61,917 bases of DNA, taken from positions 1 to 61,917 of the forward strand of contig NZ_MDGL01000144.1 of the NCBI RefSeq assembly GCF_002742265.1. Direction: 5' to 3'. The first letter of the stretch is position 1; every line of letters starts with the position of its first letter. The notes beneath the pieces are model-generated. The model saw only the letters and a list, made by a program, of their open reading frames with translations, was not told the DNA's origin and did no database searches. Source of the DNA: Maribacter sp. 4G9. Lineage in GTDB: Bacteria; Bacteroidota; Bacteroidia; Flavobacteriales; Flavobacteriaceae. This document shows positions 1 through 7,115 of this stretch, piece after piece. The position numbers and the translations under genes are program-made.

Positions 1-95
1 CCGCGTTTTTGGAGTGCCTTCAAAAAACCGTTGAGCTCGTCACCGGTCTTGAACTGTTTAAAAAAATTGTCGTCGAATAATTCCTCGTTCTTCAT
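1..95 (-). CDS. IS256-family (mutator-type) transposase, N-terminal fragment, runs off the left edge
   Basis: Reading leftward from an ATG at 93-95 the frame stays open to the window edge (31 codons). The N-terminus starts MKNEELFDDN and continues with FKTGDELNGF and LKALQKR, which resembles the N-terminus of Bacteroidota IS256-type transposases, where a FKTG-x-(D/E)-L segment and a KRG motif precede the DDE catalytic domain. Only this leader part is visible, so the catalytic residues cannot be checked. The start lies about 85 bp inside the presumed IS end near 178-180. Family assignment rests on a short match and on the IS-like end next to it. Confidence 0.6.
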   Translation of the reverse strand, partial: MKNEELFDDNFFKQFKTGDELNGFLKALQKR

Positions 96-117
96 AATGG
101 TGTGAAAATTTAAAGTT

Positions 118-153
118 AAAAAAATAGCGGGGGCATGCCCCCGCTATTTTTTT
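118..153. terminator. Perfect palindrome, likely bidirectional terminator upstream of the IS transposase
   Basis: A 36-bp perfect inverted repeat centred between 135 and 136 has a GC-rich core (AGCGGGGGC / GCCCCCGCT) flanked by A and T runs, so it can act as an intrinsic terminator in both directions. It lies between the IS end and the transposase start, where it would stop transcription entering the transposase from the truncated integrase gene. Confidence 0.7.
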
Positions 154-1168
154 ATTTACACACTTTATGAGATAGTCCCTTTTTGGTTGCCGTTTTTCTT
201 TTATTATAAATGTCTTTTGCATCATCCAGATTGGCCTTTTTCAATTCAGGAAAAACAAAATCGGTAGCGTGTTTTTTATCATCTCTGTAGAAATCTAAAA
301 TACTTAGAACCTTATCTGGAATTTTTAAGGACAGTAGTTTTGAGTTTTTATTCATTCTATAATGAAGCCTATTGTCGTATATGTCTGACCACTTTGTCCA
401 GAGCACATCTGTAACCCGCATTCCTGCAAAATAGAAACTAAAAAGCCAAACATTCCTTGTATGGATTTCATTGGGGGTTAGATTATCTAAATCTTCAATA
501 GCTCTTATCTCGATTATATTCAACCCTATTTTTGTAGTCTCTGGAAACTTGATTTTAATTTTGTCACCACCAAAAGGATACAATTCCCTACTAACTATTT
601 TTAACTTTATAGCTCTGTTGAATAATAAGCGGATTAGGACAAGTATATTCATTATTGAAGTCTCAGCTAGGTTGTGCTTAACCTTGAGGTATATCATCAA
701 TTTTTTAAGAAATCGTTCATCAATTTCTTGAAATGAAAGCTGTTTAGATTTGTGAAATTTTACAATGTAACTAATCAATGCGCTGTCCGTAGATAGACGG
801 TTTAACTTTTCTGCAACTTCCAGTTCGTCCAGATGTTCTTGTGCCAGTTCAAAGAAAGTTGAGGAATTCCCTGAGGCATAAATTTCTTTTTTAATCTGGT
901 TTGCTGAAGCATCTTTATATTCGGACTGTAAATCAATAAGGGCCTTATTGGCATCGGAAAGTTGTTGTGATAATAACTTGTTTAGGCTATCGGCATTTGG
1001 ATTTGATTTTTTTACTCGAAGATTTTTTTCGTCCCATTCCTCAATATCAATATAATGACCTACATATTGATAGGTGGAACGACGGTTTTTTGTAATTCGA
1101 ATAGCCAACGGATATTGCCCCTTGGTGTTCGGTTTTTTACGAAGAACTATTTTTGCATTTGATGACAT
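152..1168 (-). pseudogene. Tyrosine recombinase (element integrase), truncated at its C-terminus
   Basis: The 338-residue product has the layout of Bacteroidota element integrases: an N-terminal arm-binding domain (about 1-90), a SAM-like core-binding domain (about 105-210), and the start of the catalytic domain with the first catalytic arginine in FYFAGMRVTDV and the beta-hairpin lysine region in NKNSKLLSLKIP. The expected HxxR box, second His/Trp and catalytic Tyr are missing. Homology stops after KRKTATKK, and the last eight residues and stop codon are supplied by the IS256-like end. It is therefore probably catalytically dead. It lies directly inside the tRNA-Leu fragment at 1405-1461, the usual place for an integrase. 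The start at 1168 is followed inward by a normal N-terminus, so the 5' end is intact. Confidence 0.85.
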
Positions 1169-1200
1169 AATTGACCTGTTTTGAGTACGAAAGTCAAATC

Positions 1201-1307
1201 AGGTACAACATAGGTACAACATTGTGTTTTTTGCTCAATTTTTGTTGTACACTTTCTATAAAGATACGTCTTTATTAGAACTTTTGGGTACAACATAGGT
1301 ACAACAA
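1201..1307. repeat. GTACAAC repeat cluster upstream of the integrase (candidate arm-type sites)
   Basis: The heptamer GTACAAC occurs as two close direct pairs, at 1203-1220 and 1288-1305, each pair reading GGTACAACATAGGTACAAC. One inverted copy, GTTGTAC, lies at 1244-1250. The cluster sits between the integrase start (1168) and the tRNA fragment, where arm-type binding sites of tyrosine recombinases normally lie. The role is inferred from position and repetition. Confidence 0.6.
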
Positions 1308-1404
1308 ATGCTGAAATCAACTGATATTAAATGACTTTAAAGAAAATGAAAAAACGATTAACTCATTGAAAATGAGTGTTTTTGCACTTCTTTGGTGCAA
1401 TATA

Positions 1405-1461
1405 CGCTAGAATTAGGATCTAGTGCCGCAAGGTGTGAGAGTTCGAGTCTCTCCGCCTGTA
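1405..1461 (+). tRNA. 3' fragment of tRNA-Leu(UAG), probable attachment site
   Basis: The segment contains an anticodon stem CTAGA/TCTAG (1407-1411 and 1419-1423) around a 7-nt loop with anticodon TAG at 1414-1416, a Leu-type long variable arm, a T-arm (GAGAG-TTCGAGT-CTCTC), and the 3' acceptor strand ending near 1461. No D-arm or 5' acceptor strand precedes it, so this is a half-gene. Such 3' fragments are left when an element integrates into a tRNA gene and restores the intact copy at its other end. The adjacent integrase supports this. Confidence 0.75.
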
Positions 1462-1466
1462 CTGAT

Positions 1467-1496
1467 AAAAGCTTCTTGGAAACAAGGGGCTTTTTT
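1467..1496 (+). terminator. Terminator after the tRNA-Leu fragment
   Basis: AAAAGCTTCTTG (1467-1478) pairs with CAAGGGGCTTTT (1483-1494), including two G-U pairs, and is followed by a T run. It is probably the native terminator of the tRNA-Leu gene, retained on the chromosomal side of the junction. Confidence 0.6.
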
Positions 1497-1543
1497 ATTG
1501 TACATTCTTTAATGAAGTCAGAAATAGAGGAGAGACGAGAAGT

Positions 1544-2383
1544 TCATGCTGAGCGAAGTTGACTTCCTCCCAAATCATGGTATGAATTGAAATTGGTAGC
1601 AATCGAAACCATAATAACAGCACTATCCGCATTTTTAACTTCAACGGAAGAATTGGTTTGAGTGGCTGTTCCGTTGCTAGTTTTTATTTTGGCCAGTGCA
1701 TTGAATTCCACTTTACCTTCTACACCTTCATGGTCGCTTGTTTTGCCCCAAAGTGAAAGTGGGTCGTTACCCTGAGGCTCAATTTTTGGCTCCAGATGTG
1801 GCGAAGTGAAGTTTGCTTTAAATGAAACTTTACCCGGTTCATCGGCCGAAATTTTTATGACCAAAACACGGTCGGCCAAAGAAACAAAGGCTTCTCGGGT
1901 AAAGGTAACTCCATTTAATTGGTAGGTGGTTTTGCTAATGACCTTGCTGATATCCAATTCCCGATAATAAAAGTTGTATGTGTTGTGGTTTGGGAAGGAT
2001 AGCTCCAGATTGCCCACGGGTTGGAACATTTGTCCATGTGATTTCTTGGTAATGATTTTCTCATTGGCCAGTTGTTCGGCGGCCTTATATTCACCCTTAA
2101 AAATCAACTCACGCACTTCGGGCAAAGCTTCTAATGCATCCGGATTATCGTTTCGGTTAGGGCTGCCACTCCAAACTGTATGCTCATTCAATTGAAAAAT
2201 ATCTTTATCTACGTTCCCATAGACCATGGCTCCTATACGTCCGTTTCCTATTGGTAAGGCATTTTCCCAAACCTCTCCTGATGGCTCGTCATACCATAAT
2301 TTTAAATCGTTGGTATGCTGTGCGAAAAATAAAAGTGGGGCTAGGAGAATGGCCGTACATATTACTTTTTTTAGGGTTCCCAT
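1544..2383 (-). pseudogene. GH95 family alpha-L-fucosidase, N-terminal remnant
   Basis: The frame encodes a signal peptide (MGTLKKVICTAILLAPLLFF-AQ) followed by the N-terminal beta domain of glycoside hydrolase family 95: LWYDEPSGEVWENALPIGNG, GAMVYGN, LNEHTVWSGSP, and FQPVGNLEL. GH95 enzymes are about 750-850 residues. This product is 279, and the (alpha/alpha)6 barrel with all catalytic residues is absent. Homology ends at about SYHDLGGS, and the last residues come from unrelated sequence next to the attachment site. It was probably an exported enzyme releasing terminal L-fucose, feeding the catabolic genes at 2595-6943, and was lost through recombination at the element junction. Confidence 0.8.
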
Positions 2384-2594
2384 CTAACTTATAAAATGAA
2401 CATTTAAATTTAAGTGTTCAATATACACATAAAGCCGATTTAAATTTTATTCTTAAAAAGTATTTTTTGAATAATTATGAAGGAATCTAAAAAAAACCAA
2501 TAAATTGTTAGAATAACTTCCGTTATTTTGAGACTTATAACATTTGTGAACAGAATTATTAATTTTCTTGGTCCAAGATAAGTGACAAACCACG

Positions 2595-3611
2595 ATGAAA
2601 TATATCATTTGCCAGGAACCTGGCCATTTTGAATTGAAGGAAAAAGAGCGACCGGTTAGAAGAATCGGGGAGGTACTTGTCAAAATACATCGTGTAGGTA
2701 TTTGTGGAACGGATTTGCATGCCTACGGTGGAAATCAAGCTTTTTTCAAATACCCACGAATACTGGGTCATGAACTCGCCGCGGAGATATTGGAAATTGC
2801 CCAAGATGAAGATGATTTCAGAATTGGCGATCATGTAATCGTCATGCCTTATGTAAGTTGTGGTACCTGTGTGGCCTGCAGAAATGGAAAAACAAATTGC
2901 TGCACCCAAATCAATGTTTTGGGCGTACATGTGGATGGAGGGATGCAAGAAATTTTAAGCCTGCCTAAAAATCTGCTCATTCCCGCTAATAATCTTTCCC
3001 TCGAGGAAATGGCCATTATAGAGCCTTTGGCAATTGGGGCTCATGCTCTAAGAAGGGCAGCTATTCATAAAGGTGAAACAATCGTTGTAATTGGTTGTGG
3101 ACCCATTGGTAATGGCCTCATGAAGTTGGCCCAAATTAAGGGCGCCAAGGTTATCGCCTTGGATATGAATATAGATAGATTGAATTACGCTGCCAATCAA
3201 ATAGGGGTGCCCCATGTATTGGACGTAAGGGAAAACCCCATTGAAAAGATAGCTGAAATTACCAATGGTGACTTGGCTACCGCTGTATTTGACGCTACCG
3301 GCAACAAACATGCTTTGGAAACAGGAGTTTCTTATATGTCGCACGGTGGTAGATTTGTTTTGGTAGGCCTATCCAAAGGAGAGCTTACCTATCTACACCC
3401 CCAGATACATGTAAAGGAAACAACCTTGATGTGCAGTAGAAACGCTACTTTGGAAGACTTTCAATTCGTAATTGATCATATCAAGGAATTTCCAACGGAT
3501 TCGTTTATCACGCATAAGGTTCATCTTTCTGAAATGATTGAACAGTTCGACTCTTGGTTATTGCCAGAAACAAATGTGGTCAAGGCCATGGTTACTTTCG
3601 ATTGGAAATGA
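2595..3611 (+). CDS. Zinc-dependent alcohol/sugar dehydrogenase (MDR family), probable L-fucose pathway dehydrogenase
   Basis: The 338-residue protein is a medium-chain zinc dehydrogenase. Catalytic zinc ligands are visible in GICGTDLHAYGG (C37) and GHE (H59, E60), and structural zinc cysteines are C89, C92, C95 and C103. The Rossmann motif is VVIGCGPIGNG, and an Asp after the second strand (VIALDMN) suggests NAD+ rather than NADP+. It opens a tightly packed operon with a lactonase, an SDR, a FucP symporter and a mutarotase. A sensible role is oxidation of L-fucose to L-fuconolactone or of a 3-deoxy-fuconate intermediate. Which of the two is not decided by sequence. Confidence 0.85.
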   Translation: MKYIICQEPGHFELKEKERPVRRIGEVLVKIHRVGICGTDLHAYGGNQAFFKYPRILGHELAAEILEIAQDEDDFRIGDHVIVMPYVSCGTCVACRNGKTNCCTQINVLGVHVDGGMQEILSLPKNLLIPANNLSLEEMAIIEPLAIGAHALRRAAIHKGETIVVIGCGPIGNGLMKLAQIKGAKVIALDMNIDRLNYAANQIGVPHVLDVRENPIEKIAEITNGDLATAVFDATGNKHALETGVSYMSHGGRFVLVGLSKGELTYLHPQIHVKETTLMCSRNATLEDFQFVIDHIKEFPTDSFITHKVHLSEMIEQFDSWLLPETNVVKAMVTFDWK

Positions 3612-3624
3612 AAAGTTCGTTTTT

Positions 3625-4458
3625 ATGATTATTGACTCACATCAGCATTTCTGGATTTTTGAAAAGGAAAAACATGCCTGGATCGATGATGGAATGTTAG
3701 ATATCCGAAGAGATTTTTTGCCATCGGATTTAAAACCGATATATGACGAACATAAGGTGGTAGGTTGCATTGCCGTTCAGGCGGACCAATCCTTAGAGGA
3801 AAACGATTTTCTTTTGAAACAGGCCGAAGCTTACAATTTTATAAAGGGTATCATTGGTTGGATTGATTTACGAAAACAAGATCTTTCTAGCGTCTTGGAC
3901 CATTTTGGCCAATTTCCCATAATTAAGGGCTACAGGCACGTTGTTCAAGCCGAGACGGACCCACTTTTCTTGCTTCGAGAGAATTTCCTAAATGGTATTG
4001 GAGTATTGCAAAAGAGAGGCTTAATCTATGAGATTCTTGTTTTTCCCCACCAACTTCCCATGGTTTTGGAGTTTGTGAGGCTCTTCCCTAATATTACTTT
4101 TGTATTGGACCATATGGCAAAACCCTACATTAAGGACGGTTATTTGACATCTTGGGCAATGATGATGAGGGAACTTGGTAAAATTGAAAACGTACATTGC
4201 AAAATTTCCGGTGTTATAACCGAAGCGGATTACCACACGTGGGAAATGCAGCAAATATTGCCCTATCTAGAGGTAGTTTTAGAGGCTTTTGGGACAAAGC
4301 GAATCATGTATGGTTCTGATTGGCCCGTATGCCTGGTAGCCGGAAATTACGGCGAGGTTTTGACCCTGGCCCAGCGCTTTGCGGATCAGTTGTCACAAGA
4401 GGAACAAATGGATTTTTTCTATTATAATGCCCAGAGAATCTATAATCTAAAAAAATGA
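3625..4458 (+). CDS. Amidohydrolase-2 family lactonase (L-fuconolactonase-like)
   Basis: The start is placed at the ATG at 3625 because the family N-terminus MIIDSHQHFW begins there. The longer open frame overlaps the preceding gene. The 277-residue product has the metal-binding HxH (H6, H8), a central FVLDHMAKP strand and a C-terminal MYGSDWPV with the conserved Asp. Proteins of this type hydrolyse sugar 1,5-/1,4-lactones such as L-fuconolactone and L-rhamnonolactone. It follows the zinc dehydrogenase by 13 bp and is 1 bp from the SDR gene, so co-transcription is likely. The context (FucP, mutarotase, GH95 remnant) favours L-fucono-lactone as substrate. Confidence 0.85.
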   Translation: MIIDSHQHFWIFEKEKHAWIDDGMLDIRRDFLPSDLKPIYDEHKVVGCIAVQADQSLEENDFLLKQAEAYNFIKGIIGWIDLRKQDLSSVLDHFGQFPIIKGYRHVVQAETDPLFLLRENFLNGIGVLQKRGLIYEILVFPHQLPMVLEFVRLFPNITFVLDHMAKPYIKDGYLTSWAMMMRELGKIENVHCKISGVITEADYHTWEMQQILPYLEVVLEAFGTKRIMYGSDWPVCLVAGNYGEVLTLAQRFADQLSQEEQMDFFYYNAQRIYNLKK

Positions 4459-4459
4459 A

Positions 4460-5254
4460 ATGGAGCTAAAACTTGAAAACAAGGTGGTGGTGGTTACCGG
4501 CTCCGCCGGAATCAAAGGTAGTATAGGTCATGCCATTGTCTTTGCATTGGCAAAGGAAGGTGCAATTCCTGTGCTTATAGATAGGAACCGCAGGGGATTT
4601 GATTATGAAAAGAAGTTGCTGGAAATGGGATTGGATGCTGCGTTTCTTCAAACGGACGTGACAGAGGTTGACCAGATAGAAAGTGCGATTCGAAAGATTT
4701 CGGAAAAGTACGGTCAAATTGATGCCGTTATTAATAATGTGGGGGTTAATGATGGTGCCTCACTGGACAGCTCCATGGACGATTTTGTCGCTTCCTTAAA
4801 ACTCAACCTAATCAGTTACTTTGCCACCGTTAAATTCGCATTGCCCCATTTAAAGAAAAGTAAGGGCACTATATTGAATATTGGCTCCAAGGTTGCGCTT
4901 ACGGGGCAAGGCGGAACATCTGGCTATGCAGCGGCTAAAGGCGGTGTTTTGGGACTTACTAGGGAATGGGCAGTGGACTTAATCGACTATGGAATACGTT
5001 CCAATGCCCTAATTATATCCGAAAGCTATACGCCAGCCTATGAAACTTGGATAAATACCTTTGAGCATGGAAACCAAAAATTGGAAGAAATAAAAAACAG
5101 GATTCCATTGGAGTCCAGAATGACATTACCAGCGGAAATAGCGGATACGGTACTTTTTTTAATTTCCGAAAGATCCTCCCATACCACGGGGCAATTTGTT
5201 TTCGTGGATGGAGGTTATGTACACTTGGACAGGGCACTATTGTCCAAAAAATAA
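4460..5254 (+). CDS. SDR-family sugar dehydrogenase (L-fucose / 2-keto-3-deoxy-L-fuconate dehydrogenase-like)
   Basis: The 264-residue classical short-chain dehydrogenase has the nucleotide motif VTGSAGIKGSIG near residue 13, the NNVG motif near 92, a catalytic Ser in LNIGSKVAL and the YxxxK pair in GYAAAKGG, with a terminal FVDGGY. It begins one base after the lactonase stop. In the non-phosphorylating L-fucose route an SDR can act either at the first oxidation of L-fucose or on 2-keto-3-deoxy-L-fuconate. With the zinc dehydrogenase also present, the two oxidations may be split between them. That split is inferred. Confidence 0.85.
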   Translation: MELKLENKVVVVTGSAGIKGSIGHAIVFALAKEGAIPVLIDRNRRGFDYEKKLLEMGLDAAFLQTDVTEVDQIESAIRKISEKYGQIDAVINNVGVNDGASLDSSMDDFVASLKLNLISYFATVKFALPHLKKSKGTILNIGSKVALTGQGGTSGYAAAKGGVLGLTREWAVDLIDYGIRSNALIISESYTPAYETWINTFEHGNQKLEEIKNRIPLESRMTLPAEIADTVLFLISERSSHTTGQFVFVDGGYVHLDRALLSKK

Positions 5255-5273
5255 ACCACCAACCTCAAGAATT

Positions 5274-6599
5274 ATGAACCAAAAGAATTCGACTCCATTA
5301 GTTAAGAAAACCGTTGTAATCCCCTTTATGCTCATTACATCGCTTTTTGCGCTGTGGGGTTTTGCCAATGATATCACCAACCCTATGGTTTCCGCCTTTA
5401 AAAAGGTATTGGAACTGGACAACTTTCAGGCCTCGCTCGTTCAATTGGCATTTTACGGGGGATATTTTACCATGGCGTTGCCCGCTGCCATTTTTGTGAA
5501 CCGTTATTCCTATAAGAAAGGAATTTTGTTAGGTCTTGCCCTTTATGCTGTGGGAGCCCTTCTTTTCTATCCCGCTGCGGCTTACGAAGAGTTTGGTTAT
5601 TTTTTGGCGGCCCTGTATATATTGACCTTCGGACTGGCCTTTTTGGAAACTACGGCCAATCCCTATATTCTATCCATGGGCTCAGAGGAAACGGCTACCA
5701 GACGCTTGAATTTGGCGCAGGCATTTAATCCAATCGGGGCATTGCTGGGTCTTTTGGTAGCGCAAAAATTCATTTTGGCTTCCCTACAGTCCGATGACCT
5801 TTTGCCAAATGGGAATCCTGTCTATGGAACGTTAACGGGGTCGGCAAAGGAATTGGTAAAGACATCGGACCTGGCCGTGATTCGTAATCCATATGTAATT
5901 CTGGGCTTGGTGGTCATCGCTTTTTTTGTGGTCATCGCACTTATTAAAATGCCTCGCAACGAAAGACAGGAAGGCAAAGTGGTCGTTTCGGAATCCATAA
6001 AAAGACTTTTTAAATCCAAAAAATTCGTGGGCGGGGTAGTGGCACAAGCGTTTTATGTAGGGGCCCAAATTATGTGTTGGACCTATCTTTATCAATATGC
6101 GGAATCTTTTGGTATAGACAATGAAAGGGCCGTTAATTATGGGATAGCGGCCTTGGTGATATTTTTAACGGGCAGATGGGTAGGAACAGCGCTGCTACGG
6201 GTAATAAATTCCGGAAAGTTGCTTTTTATGTTCGCCCTGGGAGCATCCATTTGTACATTGATTGCCATTTTCATTCCGGGAACGGTAGGCTTGATTGCCC
6301 TTGTTGCCATCTCATTTTTTATGTCGATCATGTTTCCAACAATTTATGGCATTGCGCTGGAAGGGCAGGGGGACGATTCCAAATTTGGAGCGGCCTTTTT
6401 GGTCATGGCCATTGTTGGTGGTGCATTGATGCCTACCTTACAAGGTTTGATATTGGATTTGGGTGGTGCGGGTTACACGGATATATTGATTTTGGGAGTG
6501 CCAGAAGTCAATTTTTCCTTTGTTCTGCCACTTTTGTGTTTTGTGATTGTTGCCTTCTATGGTCGAAGTGTATACACAAACGAGAATCTTACACCCTGA
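5274..6599 (+). CDS. fucP: L-fucose:H+ symporter (FucP-type MFS permease)
   Basis: The start is taken at 5274 (MNQKNSTPLVKK) rather than the longer frame that overlaps the SDR gene. The 441-residue length matches FucP (about 438). About twelve hydrophobic segments are visible. The first contains FALWGFANDITNPM and the fourth LAFLETTANPYI, carrying the acidic residues conserved in this family for proton and sugar coupling. It would import L-fucose, or a related 6-deoxy sugar, for the enzymes encoded just upstream. The gene is 19 bp after the SDR gene and followed 5 bp later by the mutarotase. Confidence 0.9.
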   Translation: MNQKNSTPLVKKTVVIPFMLITSLFALWGFANDITNPMVSAFKKVLELDNFQASLVQLAFYGGYFTMALPAAIFVNRYSYKKGILLGLALYAVGALLFYPAAAYEEFGYFLAALYILTFGLAFLETTANPYILSMGSEETATRRLNLAQAFNPIGALLGLLVAQKFILASLQSDDLLPNGNPVYGTLTGSAKELVKTSDLAVIRNPYVILGLVVIAFFVVIALIKMPRNERQEGKVVVSESIKRLFKSKKFVGGVVAQAFYVGAQIMCWTYLYQYAESFGIDNERAVNYGIAALVIFLTGRWVGTALLRVINSGKLLFMFALGASICTLIAIFIPGTVGLIALVAISFFMSIMFPTIYGIALEGQGDDSKFGAAFLVMAIVGGALMPTLQGLILDLGGAGYTDILILGVPEVNFSFVLPLLCFVIVAFYGRSVYTNENLTP

Positions 6600-6604
6600 A
6601 TTCT

Positions 6605-6943
6605 ATGAAGCGGTTTTGTTTTGCATGCGATCTAAAAAACGATTTGGAACTTATTGAATCGTATAAGAACTATCATAAAAAGGAAAACACCTGGCCAGAA
6701 ATTACCAAGAGCATCAAAGATGCCGGTGTTTTGGATATGGAAATATATTTAGTGGGGAATAGGTTGTTCTTGGTTATGGAAGTAGATGAGACCTTTTCTT
6801 TTGACCGTAAAAAACGAATGGATGCCGAAAACCCCAAAGTACAAGATTGGGAACAACTCATGTGGAAATTTCAACAGGCGCTTCCCAATACTCCAAGTGG
6901 TGAAAAATGGACACCTACAGAACTCATTTTTAAATTGGGTTGA
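6605..6943 (+). CDS. L-rhamnose/L-fucose mutarotase (RhaM, DUF718 family)
   Basis: The ATG at 6605 gives MKRFCFACDLK, the usual RhaM-like start. The longer open frame is a shadow of fucP. The product is 112 residues, compared with about 104 for E. coli RhaM. Conserved Tyr and His appear in SYKNYHKKENTWPEI, and a Trp in DWEQLMWKF. The enzyme interconverts alpha and beta anomers of 6-deoxy sugars so that the stereospecific dehydrogenase receives the right form. In this operon L-fucose is the more likely substrate. It is the last gene of the unit, followed by a terminator at 7046. Confidence 0.85.
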   Translation: MKRFCFACDLKNDLELIESYKNYHKKENTWPEITKSIKDAGVLDMEIYLVGNRLFLVMEVDETFSFDRKKRMDAENPKVQDWEQLMWKFQQALPNTPSGEKWTPTELIFKLG

Positions 6944-7045
6944 CACCTGTTTAAATGTGTTTCGTAAATAACCGATTTGTTTATGACGCCAGCTAATACT
7001 ATACCGTAATGACTAGATGTCAAAAAGGACAATAACAGTGATTCA

Positions 7046-7080
7046 AAAGCCTACCTTTAAAGGTAGGCTTTCACATTTTT
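7046..7080. terminator. Terminator between the convergent fuc operon and sulfatase gene
   Basis: A perfect 13-bp stem, AAAGCCTACCTTT (7046-7058) and AAAGGTAGGCTTT (7059-7071), is followed by a T-rich tract on the plus strand. It lies between convergent stops at 6943 and 7116 and can serve both. Confidence 0.75.
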
Positions 7081-7115
7081 AAATGAGAAAAAAGATATTT
7101 AGTCCTTTGAAATTA

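Larger units (their letters stand above)
1..180 (-). mobile_element. Right end of an IS256-like insertion sequence
   Basis: The segment contains the transposase start (95), a perfect palindrome (118-153) and, on the minus strand at about 155-179, a sequence beginning GGGACTATCTCATAAAGTG that looks like a terminal inverted repeat of this family. The integrase homology stops exactly where this segment begins, which supports an insertion boundary at about 178-180. The other end and the target duplication are outside the window, so the boundary is inferred. Confidence 0.55.

Noticed and set aside
1385..1461. A complete tRNA-Leu gene
   Set aside because: No D-arm or 5' acceptor strand precedes the anticodon stem, so only the 3' half is supported.
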